NCBI RefSeq assembly: GCF_014200675.1
Contig: NZ_JACHCI010000012.1
Span: 123,204 to 187,203, forward strand
DNA length: 64,000 bases
Origin: Janthinobacterium saanense
GTDB lineage: Bacteria > Pseudomonadota > Gammaproteobacteria > Burkholderiales > Burkholderiaceae_D
Direction of reading: 5' to 3'
The first letter of the stretch is position 1. Each line of letters begins with the position of its first letter. Shown here one piece after another: positions 16,083 through 25,558 of this stretch. Under the pieces are notes generated by a model. The model ran no database searches, was not told where the DNA came from, and was given only the letters and a program-made list of their open reading frames with translations. A program made the position numbers and the translations under genes.

Positions 16083-17762
16083 GTGTCCATTTACGCCAAG
16101 AAACATCCCCTGTCGCGCTTGCCAGCGATCCTGTCGCTGTCGACGCTGGCGCTGGCCGGCGCCGCTAGCGCCCAATCGGTCCAGCCCAACGCCGGCAATC
16201 TGCTCGATAGCGTCAAACCAGGCTTGACCCTGCCGCCGCAAACCGGCGCCGCCCTGCCAGCCGAAGCGCCCCGCCCCGCGATGACGATCGATGCCGGCAT
16301 CACCGTCAACGTCACGCGCATCCGCGTCAGCGGCAACCAGGCCTACGACAGCGCCCAGCTGGAGGCACTGGCCAGCGACGCCGCCGGCAAACAGCTGAGC
16401 CTGGCCGAACTGAATGAGGTGGCCGCGCGCATCACCCGCTTTTACCGCGACCATGGCCACTTGCTGGCGCGCGCCTACCTCCCGGCGCAAGACATTCACG
16501 ACGGCGTGGTCGATATCGCCATCCTCGAAGGACGCCTGGGCAAGCTGCATATCGACAATGGCTCGACGCTGGCCGATAGCCGCGTGGCCGGCCACGTGGC
16601 CGCCCTGCGCGAAGGCGCGCCCATCGACAGCGGACAGCTGGAACGCTCGCTGCTGCTGCTGAACGAAGTGCCTGGCGTGGAAGTTAATTCCACCTTGAAA
16701 CCTGGCGCCTCGGTCGGCACCACCGACCTCGACCTGCGCCTGAGCGCCCGCGCACCGTATTCAGGCAGCCTCGAGTTCGACAACTACGGCAGCAGCTATA
16801 CCGGCGCCGCGCGCCTGGGCGGCACGCTGGTCGCCGCCAGCCCGCTCGGCCTGGGCGACACCGCCTCGGCCCGCGTGCTCACTTCCAGCGGCCTCGATTA
16901 CGGCCGCCTGGCATACCAATTGCCTTTGGGCGACAACGGCACCCAGCTGGGCACCGCCTGGTCCGGCATGCGCTACAAGCTGGGCAAGAGTTTCGACGCG
17001 CTGCACGCCAACGGCAGCGCGCGCATCGGCAGCCTGTACCTGCTGCACCCGCTGCTGCGCAGCCGCATCGTCAACATCAACGCCCAGATCAATTACGACA
17101 CCAAGCGCCTCGACGACCGCGTCGACAGCACCGCCACCGCCAGCCGCAAGAGCATCGACGTGCTGACGCTGGGCCTGTCCGGCGACCGCATCGACAACGT
17201 CGGCGGCGGTGGTCTGTTCACCTGGAGCGTCGCTTACACCGCCGGCAAGCTGAAACTGGACAACGACAGCCGCCTGCTCGACGCCGACGGCCACCGCACC
17301 AATGGCCATTACGGCAAGACCAGCCTGAACCTGCTGCGCCTGCAGCGCCTGGCCGACGACTGGAGCTTGTACGCCAACGTCCAGGCGCAGCGCGCCAACG
17401 GCAACCTGGACAGCTCGGAAAAAATGACCCTGGGCGGCGCCCAGGCCGTACGCGCCTATCCGCAAGGCGAAGCCGCCGCCGACGACGCCTGGCTGACCAC
17501 GCTCGAACTGCGCTATGCGCTGGCGCCGCAATGGCAAGCCAGCGTGTATTACGACATGGCGCTGGGCAAGTTGAACCGCGATCCGATCGCCGCCGACGTG
17601 CACAACAGCCAACGCCTTGCCGGCGCCGGCCTCGGCCTGTCCTACAGCCTGCCGCGCAACCTTGCACTGCAACTGGGCCTGGCCTGGCGCAATGGCGCGC
17701 GCCCGCTGTCCGACTCCGACCGCAGCCCGCGCGCCTGGTTGCAAGCCGTCAAACAATTTTAA
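16083..17762 (+). CDS. TpsB outer-membrane transporter of a two-partner secretion system (ShlB/FhaC family)
   Basis: Omp85-superfamily 16-stranded barrel that exports the TpsA protein encoded 9 bp downstream. 559 residues from GTG 16083, chosen over ATG 16041 because CCAGGAG lies 7 bp upstream and the protein then starts with a standard signal peptide (cleavage near ASA-QSVQP). POTRA_2 domain about 80-160 (ITVNVTRIRVSGNQAY, AARITRFYRDHGHLLARAYL), second POTRA about 160-230 (DGVVDIAILEGRLG), then the barrel. The conserved FhaC-type lid-lock motif appears as LGGAQAVRAYPQGEAAADD (commonly VRGY or VRGF, here VRAY), and the chain ends in an aromatic residue (KQF) as expected for an outer-membrane barrel. 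Confidence 0.95.
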   Translation: MSIYAKKHPLSRLPAILSLSTLALAGAASAQSVQPNAGNLLDSVKPGLTLPPQTGAALPAEAPRPAMTIDAGITVNVTRIRVSGNQAYDSAQLEALASDAAGKQLSLAELNEVAARITRFYRDHGHLLARAYLPAQDIHDGVVDIAILEGRLGKLHIDNGSTLADSRVAGHVAALREGAPIDSGQLERSLLLLNEVPGVEVNSTLKPGASVGTTDLDLRLSARAPYSGSLEFDNYGSSYTGAARLGGTLVAASPLGLGDTASARVLTSSGLDYGRLAYQLPLGDNGTQLGTAWSGMRYKLGKSFDALHANGSARIGSLYLLHPLLRSRIVNINAQINYDTKRLDDRVDSTATASRKSIDVLTLGLSGDRIDNVGGGGLFTWSVAYTAGKLKLDNDSRLLDADGHRTNGHYGKTSLNLLRLQRLADDWSLYANVQAQRANGNLDSSEKMTLGGAQAVRAYPQGEAAADDAWLTTLELRYALAPQWQASVYYDMALGKLNRDPIAADVHNSQRLAGAGLGLSYSLPRNLALQLGLAWRNGARPLSDSDRSPRAWLQAVKQF

Positions 17763-17771
17763 GGAAACCCC

Positions 17772-20700
17772 ATGAATCACGTCTATCACCTGGTCTGGAA
17801 CCACGCACAAAACGCCTGGGTCGTCGCCCCCGAAACGGCCAAGGCCAACGGCAAGGGCCGCAAACGCGTGGCCGCCTCGACCATCGTCGCCGCCGCCCTG
17901 TCACTGTTCTCGCTGCATGCCGCCGCCCTGCCCACTGGCGGCCAGGTCACGGCTGGCCAGGCCACCATCGGCCAGGCCGGCAACACCTTGAATGTCAACC
18001 AGTCCACCCAGAACCTGGCCGTCAACTGGAACAGTTTTAATATTGGCGCCAGCGAAACGGTCAACTTCGTCCAGCCCAACAGTTCGGCGATTGCGCTCAA
18101 TCGCGTGCTCGGCTCCGACGCCTCGGCCATTTACGGCAAGCTCAACGCCAACGGCCAGGTCTTCCTGCTGAACCCGAACGGCATCCTGTTCGGCAAGGGC
18201 GCGCAAGTGAACGTGGGCGGCCTGGTCGCCTCGACCCTGAGCCTCAGCGATGCCGATCTGCTCAACCGCAACTTCCGTTTCAGCGGCAGCGCCGGTTCGG
18301 TGGTCAACCAGGGTAGCCTGACAGGCGGCTATGTCGCGCTGCTGGGCGGCCAGGTCAGCAATCAGGGCACCATCAGCGCCCGCCTCGGCGGCGTTGCGCT
18401 GGCCGCCGGCAAGGACATCACGCTCGACTTCGCCGGCGACGGCCTGATCGGCGTGCAAGTGAACCAGGGCACGCTCAATGCACTGGCCGACAACCAGCAA
18501 CTGATACAGACTGAAGGCGGCGCCGTGCTGCTCAGCGCCCGCGCCGCCGACAGCCTGATCGCCGCCGTGGTCAACAATAGCGGCGTGATCGAAGCGCGCA
18601 GCATTGGCCAGCACCAGGGCACGATACGCCTGTCCGGCGACCCGCAAGCCAGCATATTGAGCAATACCGGCACGCTGACGGCCGACAGCATCGACGCCAG
18701 CGCCCGCACGATTCTGCAAAGCGGCGCCATCGTCGCCGGCGACGCCACGCTGACGGCCAGCCACGCCTTGCTGCAAACGGACAACGCCAGCATCACCGCC
18801 AACACCCTGCGCGTTGACGGCGGCGCCACCACCTTTATTTCCGGCAAACTCGATGGCGCCAGCAGCGTCACCGTGGCCGGCCAGGACATCACTCTGGCCG
18901 GCGCCAGGGTCAGCACCGGCGACAAGGGCAGCATCCGCATCGGTGGCGGCGCCCATGGCCGCGACGCTGGCATCGCCAACGCCGCCACCCTGGCCGTCAA
19001 CGGCAGCAGCAGCATCAGCGCCGGCGACCAGGCGCAAGTGGTGCTGTGGTCAGACCGCAGCACTGGCTACTTCGGCCAGATCAGCGCCGGCAAGCACAGC
19101 TTCGTCGAAGTGTCGTCGCAAGGCACGCTGAACCTGGGTGGCGCAGTACGCACCGGCGCCGGCAGCGAGATCCTGTTCGACCCGACCAACATCGTCATCG
19201 ACGCCACCGCGCCGGCCAGCTATTACGTGGAACTGGGCGGGCCAGCCGTCAACGATGGCGAGGATGTTTTCTCCAACGACCTGCACGCATTGCAAAACGG
19301 CAACGTGCTGATCAATAGCTACCTCAGCAACCTGGGCGCAGCGCAAGGCGGTGCGGTCTACCTGTATGACGGCAGCACGGGCGCGCTGAAATCGGTCCTC
19401 ACGGGCAGCAACGCCAACGACCGCGTCGGCAACGAGGGCATCACGGAGCTACGCAATAGCAGTTATGTCATCAGCAGTTCCATCTGGAACGGCAACCGCG
19501 GCGCGGTCACCTGGGGCGATGGCGACAGCGGTGTCAAAGGCGTCGTGTCCGTCAGCAACTCGCTGGTCGGCTCCAAGGCAGGAGATTATGTCGGCAAGTA
19601 CGGCATCGCACAGCTATCCAACGGCAATTATCTCGTCGATAGCGTCAACTGGAACAACAACAGCGGCGCTGTCACCTGGGGCGATGGCAAGCACGGCATT
19701 CAAGGCGAAGTATCGGCCAGCAATTCGCTGGTCGGCTCCACAAACGGAGATCAGGTCGGCAACAACGGTATCAGGGAGCTGTCCAACGGCAATTATCTCG
19801 TGCTCAGCGGCAACTGGAACGGCAACAGCGGCGCCATCACCTGGGGCAATGGCAACACCGGCGTCAGCGGTGAGGTATCGTCTGTCAATTCGCTAGTTGG
19901 CGGCAATGCCAACGATCATATTGGCAACGTCGGCATCATGGAGCTGTCCGATGGCAATTATCTCGTGCGCAGCGGCAATTGGAACAACACCCTCGGCGCC
20001 ATCACCTGGGGCAATGGCGCCACTGGCATCTCAGGCGTGGTGTCCGCCGACAACTCGCTGGTCGGCTCCGTCGCCGGCGATCAGGTCGGCAACAACGGTA
20101 TCACCTTGCTATCCAACGGCAATTATCTCGTGCGCAGCAATAACTGGAACGGCACCCGCGGCGCCGTCACCTGGGGCAATAGCGCCACTGGCGTCACAGG
20201 CGAAGTCTCCGCCGACAACTCGCTGATTGGCTCCACAAGCGGCGATCGTATCGGCGGCGATGGCATTACGGAGATAGGCAACGGCAACTATGTTGTGCGC
20301 AGCGCCGGCTGGAGCACCAACCGCGGCGCCGTCACCTGGGGCGATGGCGCCACTGGCGTCACAGGCGTGGTGTCCGCCGACAACTCGCTGGTCGGCGGCA
20401 CAGCCGGCGATCGTGTTGGCGTCTACGACGTCACGAAGCTGGCCAACGGCAATTATGTCGCGAATAGCAACCTCTGGAACGGCGGCGTCGGCGCCGTTAC
20501 CTGGGGCGATGGCAACAGCGGCGTCAAAGGCGTCATCTCCGCCGACAACTCGCTGATCGGTTCCACCGCCGGCGATCGTGTCGGCATGAACGGCATCACG
20601 GCACTGGCCAACGGTAATTATGTCGTACCCAGCAGTTATTGGGGCGGCAGTCGCGGCGCCATCACCTGGGGCGATGGCAACAGCGGCGTCAAGGGTATCG

Positions 20701-23285
20701 TGTCCGCAGACAATTCACTGCTTGGCTCCGCAAGCGGCGATATGATCGGCATCAGTGGCATCACGCAGCTGTCCAACAGCAATTATCTCGTGCGCAGCAG
20801 CAATTGGAATGGCAGCCGCGGCGCCATCACCTGGGGCGACGGCGCCATTGGCATCAAAGGCGTGGTATCCGACGCCAACTCGCTGGTCGGCTCCACAAGC
20901 GGCGATATGGTCGGCAGCAACGGCGTAATGATGCTGTCCAACGGCAATTATCTCGTGCTTAGCAGCCGCTGGAACGACGGCCACGGCGCTGTCACCTGGG
21001 GCGATGGCAACAGCGGCGTCAAAGGCTTCGTGTCCGAAGCGAACTCGCTGGTCGGCTCCAGGGCCGGAGATTATGTCGGCAACAACGGCATCACGCAGCT
21101 GTCCAACGGTAATTATGTCGTGCGCAGCAGCAACTGGAACGACCAGCGCGGCGCTGTCACCTGGGGTGACGGCAACAGCGGCGTCACAGGCGTGATATCC
21201 GATGCCAACTCGCTGGTCGGCTCCACAAGCGGCGATATGGTCGGCAGCAACATCACGACGCTTTCCAACGGCAACTATCTCGTGAGCAGCAGCAACTGGA
21301 ACGACCACCGCGGCGCCGTCACCTGGGGCAATGGCGCCACTGGCATCACGGGCGTGGTATCCGATGCCAACTCGCTGGTCGGCACCACAAGCGGCGATCA
21401 GGTCGGCAGCAACGGTATCACCTTGCTTTCCAACGGCAACTATCTCGTAAACAGCAGCAACTGGAACGACCAGCGTGGCGCCGTCACCTGGGGCGATGGC
21501 AAGAGCGGCATCCAAGGCGAGGTCTCGGCCGCCAACTCGCTGGTCGGCGCTATCAGCGGCGATCAGGTCGGCAACAACGGCTACATGGAACTGTCCAACG
21601 GCAATTATCTTGTGCTCAGCAACTTGAACGATGGCCGTGGCGCCGTCACCTTTGGCGACGGCAAGAGCGGCGCCAAAGGCGTTGTGTCCGCCGATAACTC
21701 GCTGATCGGCTCCAAGGCCGGTGATCTTGTCGGCGACGATGGCGGTGTTCAGGAACTGGCCAACGGCAATTACGTCGTACTCAGCAGCAGCTGGAACGAT
21801 AACCGTGGCGCCATCACCTGGGGCGACGGCAAGACCGGGGTCAGAGGCGAAATATCGTCCGCTAACTCGCTGCTTGGCTCCAAAGAAAACGATTATGTCG
21901 GCTACGACGGCGTCCAGGTACTGGCCAGTGGCGATTATCTCGTGCGCAGCAGCCAATGGAACGACAAGCGCGGCGCCATCACCTGGGGCAATGGCAAGAC
22001 CGGCGTCAAGGGCGAGGTATCGTCCGGCAACTCGCTGGTCGGCGCCAACGCCGGCGACAATTTGGGCAACCAGGGCGTCACAGAACTGGGCAATGGCAAC
22101 TATGTAGTGGCCAGCGCCTCCGGCGATGCCTCGACCAATCCAAGCGACAGGAAAGCGAGCTACTGGCTGGTGGCCTCTCCCGCCAATCTGGCCGGCATGG
22201 TCAATAACGGCAACGGCGACGTCACCGTCAGCCCGGCCGCGCTGGCGGTGGCAGCGGGCGCAGGTTCCACTGTGACCTTGCAAGCCAGCAACGACATCAC
22301 CGTCAATAGCGCCGTCAGCATCGAAGGCAAGCTGCAGCTGATCGCCGGCCACGACGTGACCTTGAATGCAAGCATCACCTCGACTGCCGAAGGCGATGCG
22401 CTGGTACTCAGCGGTGAACGCTTCGTCAACAACGCCGGCGCCGACGCCCTGTCCACGCCTAACGGCCGCTGGCTGGTGTATTCGGCCGATCCGGCCAATG
22501 ACACCCAAGGTGGCCTGGTATCGGGCAATGCCGACGTCTGGAACGCCACTTACGCGGCAAATGCACCGGACAGCATCACGGCGGGCAGCCGCTTTGTCCA
22601 CGCGGCAGCTGAGCCCATCCCACCGGTAGTGGTGGAACCGCCTGTGGTGGTGCCGCCTGTGGTCGAGCCTCCCGTGGTCGTACCGCCGGTGGTTGAACCT
22701 CCCGTAGTGGTGCCGCCCGTGGTCGAACCACCGGTAGTCGTACCGCCTGTGGTCGTACCTCCGGTAGTCGTGCCACCCGTGGTTGAACCTCCTGTGGTGG
22801 TGCCACCTGTGGTTGAACCTCCGGTAGTCGTACCTCCGGTAGTCGTGCCGCCTGTGGTCGTACCTCCGGTAGTCGTACCTCCGGTAGTCGTGCCGCCTGT
22901 CGTGGTGCCGCCTGTGGTCGAACCTCCGGTAGTCGTGCCACCTGTGGTTGAACCTCCTGTGGTGGTGCCGCCGGTAGTCGTACCTCCTGTGGTCGTACCT
23001 CCTGTCGTCGTGCCACCGGTGATCGTGACGCCGCCAGTGGTGGTGCCGCCGGTACAGCCACTCCCGCCATCGAGCCGGAATGATTACCGCGCGGTATTGG
23101 CTTCGGTGCAATCGGTATTGGCGCCTGCATCGCTTCAGGCCACAGCACGGACTGAGGAGCAACAAGGTTCCGAGCGTGCGCCGGTACCCGGCGATGTAGC
23201 CGGCCGCAGCTTTGCGGCGCCGCTTCCTGTGACACTCGTGGAGGGCGGCATCCGCTTGCCCGAGGGTTTGACAGTCAGCAATTAA
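17772..23285 (+). CDS. TpsA filamentous-hemagglutinin-type exoprotein with 16 tandem 55-residue repeats
   Basis: 1837-residue secreted adhesin-like protein. Extended signal peptide (MNHVYHLVWNHAQNAWVVAP, basic GKGRKR, hydrophobic core; cleavage near residue 52 before LPTGGQV); TPS secretion domain about 53-300 with NPNGI at 133-137 and GAQVNVGGLVAST; beta-helix to about 500; then a tandem array (about 541-1446) of 55-residue units such as NSLVGSTSGDMVGSN, SNGNYLV, NWN, GAVTWGDG; a second short beta domain (about 1460-1610); a Pro-Val stalk (about 1616-1763); and a 70-residue C-terminal tail. No hemolysin motif, toxin domain or cell-wall anchor was recognised, so adhesion or biofilm matrix is more likely than cytotoxicity. 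Terminator follows. Confidence 0.93.
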   Translation: MNHVYHLVWNHAQNAWVVAPETAKANGKGRKRVAASTIVAAALSLFSLHAAALPTGGQVTAGQATIGQAGNTLNVNQSTQNLAVNWNSFNIGASETVNFVQPNSSAIALNRVLGSDASAIYGKLNANGQVFLLNPNGILFGKGAQVNVGGLVASTLSLSDADLLNRNFRFSGSAGSVVNQGSLTGGYVALLGGQVSNQGTISARLGGVALAAGKDITLDFAGDGLIGVQVNQGTLNALADNQQLIQTEGGAVLLSARAADSLIAAVVNNSGVIEARSIGQHQGTIRLSGDPQASILSNTGTLTADSIDASARTILQSGAIVAGDATLTASHALLQTDNASITANTLRVDGGATTFISGKLDGASSVTVAGQDITLAGARVSTGDKGSIRIGGGAHGRDAGIANAATLAVNGSSSISAGDQAQVVLWSDRSTGYFGQISAGKHSFVEVSSQGTLNLGGAVRTGAGSEILFDPTNIVIDATAPASYYVELGGPAVNDGEDVFSNDLHALQNGNVLINSYLSNLGAAQGGAVYLYDGSTGALKSVLTGSNANDRVGNEGITELRNSSYVISSSIWNGNRGAVTWGDGDSGVKGVVSVSNSLVGSKAGDYVGKYGIAQLSNGNYLVDSVNWNNNSGAVTWGDGKHGIQGEVSASNSLVGSTNGDQVGNNGIRELSNGNYLVLSGNWNGNSGAITWGNGNTGVSGEVSSVNSLVGGNANDHIGNVGIMELSDGNYLVRSGNWNNTLGAITWGNGATGISGVVSADNSLVGSVAGDQVGNNGITLLSNGNYLVRSNNWNGTRGAVTWGNSATGVTGEVSADNSLIGSTSGDRIGGDGITEIGNGNYVVRSAGWSTNRGAVTWGDGATGVTGVVSADNSLVGGTAGDRVGVYDVTKLANGNYVANSNLWNGGVGAVTWGDGNSGVKGVISADNSLIGSTAGDRVGMNGITALANGNYVVPSSYWGGSRGAITWGDGNSGVKGIVSADNSLLGSASGDMIGISGITQLSNSNYLVRSSNWNGSRGAITWGDGAIGIKGVVSDANSLVGSTSGDMVGSNGVMMLSNGNYLVLSSRWNDGHGAVTWGDGNSGVKGFVSEANSLVGSRAGDYVGNNGITQLSNGNYVVRSSNWNDQRGAVTWGDGNSGVTGVISDANSLVGSTSGDMVGSNITTLSNGNYLVSSSNWNDHRGAVTWGNGATGITGVVSDANSLVGTTSGDQVGSNGITLLSNGNYLVNSSNWNDQRGAVTWGDGKSGIQGEVSAANSLVGAISGDQVGNNGYMELSNGNYLVLSNLNDGRGAVTFGDGKSGAKGVVSADNSLIGSKAGDLVGDDGGVQELANGNYVVLSSSWNDNRGAITWGDGKTGVRGEISSANSLLGSKENDYVGYDGVQVLASGDYLVRSSQWNDKRGAITWGNGKTGVKGEVSSGNSLVGANAGDNLGNQGVTELGNGNYVVASASGDASTNPSDRKASYWLVASPANLAGMVNNGNGDVTVSPAALAVAAGAGSTVTLQASNDITVNSAVSIEGKLQLIAGHDVTLNASITSTAEGDALVLSGERFVNNAGADALSTPNGRWLVYSADPANDTQGGLVSGNADVWNATYAANAPDSITAGSRFVHAAAEPIPPVVVEPPVVVPPVVEPPVVVPPVVEPPVVVPPVVEPPVVVPPVVVPPVVVPPVVEPPVVVPPVVEPPVVVPPVVVPPVVVPPVVVPPVVVPPVVVPPVVEPPVVVPPVVEPPVVVPPVVVPPVVVPPVVVPPVIVTPPVVVPPVQPLPPSSRNDYRAVLASVQSVLAPASLQATARTEEQQGSERAPVPGDVAGRSFAAPLPVTLVEGGIRLPEGLTVSN
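19392..22110 (+). repeat. Tandem repeat array, 165-bp units (55 residues) inside tpsA
   Basis: The in-frame unit begins at the AAC/AAT of NSLVG (19557, 19722 and onward at exactly 165 bp), with single-residue insertions or deletions only in the last few units. Sixteen units carry the GA(V/I)TWG core; a degenerate unit opens and an incomplete one closes the array. Conserved positions are NSLVGS, GD-x-VG, GI-x-x-LSNGNYLV, NWN and RGAVTWGDG; variation is concentrated in the linker xxGVxGVVSAD. Confidence 0.9.
22617..23055 (+). repeat. 15-bp tandem repeat encoding PPVVV/PPVVE stalk in tpsA
   Basis: About 29 near-identical 15-bp units encode alternating PPVVV and PPVVE pentapeptides ending in PPVIV-TPPVVV-PPVQPLPP. 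The Pro-Val run should form an extended rigid stalk between the repeat domains and the C-terminal tail. Slippage between 15-bp units is likely to change stalk length without breaking the frame. Confidence 0.92.
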
Positions 23286-23297
23286 TTAAACCCCTGT

Positions 23298-23334
23298 AAA
23301 AAACGGGCCATGCATTGCTGCATGGCCCGTTTTT
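23298..23334. terminator. Bidirectional Rho-independent terminator after tpsA
   Basis: AAAAACGGGCCATGCA pairs with TGCATGGCCCGTTTTT around the loop TTGC. It separates tpsA from the convergent LOG-family gene and has A/T runs on both sides. Confidence 0.9.
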
Positions 23335-23355
23335 CAATCCAACATCAACTTCGTA

Positions 23356-23904
23356 CTACAGCACGCCACCCTTCAGCCGCTGCACCAGCGCAGCCGGATC
23401 GGCATCGGCATTGAGGAAGGCTGCATGCTGCGGGCGGATAAAACCCTGTTCCTTGCCGTTTTGCACGAAGGCGATCAAGCCATCATAAAAATGGTCGACA
23501 TTGAGCAAGCCGATCGGCTTGGCGTGGATGCCCAGCTGGGCCCAGGTCAGCATCTCGAACAATTCTTCCAGCGTGCCATAACCACCGGGCATGGCGATGA
23601 AGGCATCGGCCAGGCTGGCCATCATGGCCTTGCGCTCATGCATGTCTTTCACCACGAACTGGCGCGTCAAGCCGGTATGCCCTACTTCGCGCTCGACCAG
23701 CTGGGTGGGGATCACGCCCGTCACTTCGCCGCCCAGGCGCAGTACTTCATCGGCAATCACGCCCATCAAGCCCACTTTGCCGCCGCCATACACCAGCGCG
23801 ATATTTTCCGATACCAGCACACGCGCCAGTGCGCGCGCCGCTTGCGCATATTCAGGGGTCACGCCTGCATTGGCGCCACAGTAAACACATAAAGCCTTGA
23901 TCAC
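23356..23904 (-). CDS. LOG family protein (cytokinin riboside 5'-monophosphate phosphoribohydrolase type)
   Basis: 182-residue Rossmann-fold nucleotide phosphoribohydrolase, TIGR00730/LOG type. Signature motif is PGGYGTLEELFEMLTW, with the upstream VYGGGKVGLMGVIADEVL phosphate-binding loop and HERKAMM. Members cleave the N-glycosidic bond of AMP or cytokinin monophosphates; the physiological substrate in bacteria is usually unclear. Probably the last gene of a tetR-TPR-LOG unit: the TPR gene ends 8 bp upstream. Confidence 0.92.
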   Translation of the reverse strand: MIKALCVYCGANAGVTPEYAQAARALARVLVSENIALVYGGGKVGLMGVIADEVLRLGGEVTGVIPTQLVEREVGHTGLTRQFVVKDMHERKAMMASLADAFIAMPGGYGTLEELFEMLTWAQLGIHAKPIGLLNVDHFYDGLIAFVQNGKEQGFIRPQHAAFLNADADPAALVQRLKGGVL

Positions 23905-23912
23905 AGCTATCC

Positions 23913-24686
23913 TTACTCTTTCAGTTCATCAATAGCGGCTTCGACTTCCAGCCGCTCCTTGGCATCGAGCGCCACACAATCGGCGGCCTTGCCGTACAAG
24001 GCGAGCACTTCCGCCAGTTTTTTCTTACCATCGAGCATATTCAAGGCGCGTCCATATTCGCTATGGGCCAGGGCCGAAGTGGGATTGAGCGCCAGCGCCG
24101 TCTTGAAATGCTGGTAGCCATCATCCTTGCTGGCGCCATAGGTCAGGTTGCCTATCATGCTGCCCACCTTGTCGATGATTTCCGTATGATAAATCCCAAA
24201 CGCCACATGCGCCTCGGCGTGCAGCGGCGCCAGGGTCACCGTGCGGTTCAGGCTGTTGCGCACTTTGGCGCCCAATCCCTGCGCCAGCGCCTTGACGACG
24301 GAAATGCCCAGCGCGTAGCGGCCCAGGCTGTAGGCATGCCAATAAAAACCGGCCGGATTGTCGGGCTGTTCCTGCTGCTGGCGTTCGCAGCGCTCGGCCA
24401 CTTCTTCGTACAGCGCCAGCCTGCGGCCTTGATCCAGTTCCAGATGCGTGGCGTACACGCAAGTGGCCTTGTGCGCCACGGCATAGCCGGGCACGCCAGC
24501 GGCCAGGCCCAGCTTGACGGCACGCTCGAAATCGCCGGCATGGAAGGCTATCCAGGCCTGCACCAGCCGGTCTTGCTGGGGAAAGACTTCCACATCGCCC
24601 GTGTGCAAGCGCTTCCAGGCAGCTTCCAGGGTCTGCGGCGTATAGACATACGCGTCGTCGGGATACGGAAATTGTGTCCAGGCCAT
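23913..24686 (-). CDS. TPR-like repeat protein of unknown function
   Basis: 257-residue soluble helical protein with tetratricopeptide-like segments (AWIAFHAGDFERAVKLGLAA, HAEAHVAFGIYHTEIID, YQHFKTALALNPTSALAHSE, YGRALNMLDGKKKLAEVLAL). There is no signal peptide. Start set at ATG 24686 because ACAGGAG lies about 8 bp upstream; the longer frame lacks this. Sits 55 bp after the TetR gene and 8 bp before the LOG gene, so it is probably co-transcribed with both. Probably a scaffold or adaptor; no enzymatic motif. Confidence 0.8.
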   Translation of the reverse strand: MAWTQFPYPDDAYVYTPQTLEAAWKRLHTGDVEVFPQQDRLVQAWIAFHAGDFERAVKLGLAAGVPGYAVAHKATCVYATHLELDQGRRLALYEEVAERCERQQQEQPDNPAGFYWHAYSLGRYALGISVVKALAQGLGAKVRNSLNRTVTLAPLHAEAHVAFGIYHTEIIDKVGSMIGNLTYGASKDDGYQHFKTALALNPTSALAHSEYGRALNMLDGKKKLAEVLALYGKAADCVALDAKERLEVEAAIDELKE

Positions 24687-24741
24687 GCCGATTCTCCTGT
24701 CAGCGAGCGGGTTATCCGCGTCCACTACCGTGGACGGCCGG

Positions 24742-25413
24742 TCAATCGCTCTTCAGTTTAGTCACATACTCTTCAGAAAGCTTACGAAACAGCAAATGTG
24801 TTTCATTGCGCAAATACGGCCCGATCAGCGACAGCACCTGGTAACAGCCGCGCGCCAGTGCATCGGACATCGATTGCTGCTCGGTGTACTTGCGCGGATT
24901 GCGCACGTACTCGTACGACAGCCAGTAGGTGGCAACCACCACCATATTGGTCGCCATGGCAGAAATTTCCATGTCCGACGCCTCCAGCGACTGTTCGCTG
25001 CGCAAGTCTACACACAGCTGTGTCGCCACCTTGATCTTGTGCGCCAGGATCAGCTTGAAATGCAATTCCAGCTTGCGGTTGCGCGACAGCAAATCATTGA
25101 GGTCGCGGTAAAAAAAACGGTAACGCCAGATCAGTTCGAACATCAGGTGCAGATACAGCCAGACATCTTCGATATTCGAGCGGCGCCCGTCCGGCACGGT
25201 CAGGATGCGCTCGATTTCCGCCTCGAACTGGACAAAGATCGAGTTGACGATGTCATCCTTGTTACGAAAATGGTAGTACAGATTGCCCGGCGAGATATTC
25301 ATTTCTTCCGCTATCACGGTGGTCGTGATATTCGGCTCGCCAAATTCGTTGAACAAGCGCAGCGACAACTCCAGGATGCGTTCGCGGGTGCGGCGTGGTA
25401 CTTTTTGTAGCAT
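24742..25413 (-). CDS. TetR/AcrR-family transcriptional regulator
   Basis: 223-residue regulator. The N-terminal TetR helix-turn-helix is clear (RTRERILELSLRLFNEFGE, NITTTVIAEEMNISPGNLYY, HFRNKDDIVNSIF), followed by an all-helical ligand-binding domain (YLHLMFELIWRYRFFYRDLNDLLSRN). Start at ATG 25413 rather than 25452, because AGAGAG lies at ribosome-binding distance and homology begins there. First gene of a likely three-gene leftward unit (TetR, TPR, LOG). Confidence 0.88.
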   Translation of the reverse strand: MLQKVPRRTRERILELSLRLFNEFGEPNITTTVIAEEMNISPGNLYYHFRNKDDIVNSIFVQFEAEIERILTVPDGRRSNIEDVWLYLHLMFELIWRYRFFYRDLNDLLSRNRKLELHFKLILAHKIKVATQLCVDLRSEQSLEASDMEISAMATNMVVVATYWLSYEYVRNPRKYTEQQSMSDALARGCYQVLSLIGPYLRNETHLLFRKLSEEYVTKLKSD

Positions 25414-25519
25414 GGCGGGCAGTCTCTCTTTGTTCTGCCGCAAGCATACCATCTAAAATAGTTCCAATGAAACAGCACGCGGCGCCGGCACGCAGCAGCG
25501 CGGGATACACGCAGTGGCG

Positions 25520-25543
25520 AAAAAAAGCCTGCACGGGCAGGCT
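25520..25543 (-). terminator. Rho-independent terminator after phasin gene
   Basis: On the minus strand, AGCCTGC, loop of four, GCAGGCT, followed by a run of T (plus-strand A run 25521-25526). It separates the phasin gene from the TetR gene. Confidence 0.85.
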
Positions 25544-25558
25544 GGGGGATGCGGCGCG

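Noticed and set aside
19392..22110. Regular 165-bp spacing considered as a CRISPR-like array
   Set aside because: Units are coding, in frame and without unique spacers; no cas genes.
22617..23055. 15-bp repeats considered as iterons or satellite DNA
   Set aside because: Perfectly in frame with tpsA and encode a Pro-Val stalk; no replication gene nearby.
20715..23165. 816-residue antisense open frame over tpsA
   Set aside because: Created by the repeat structure; low-complexity His/Arg-rich translation, no homology, opposite strand is clearly the gene.
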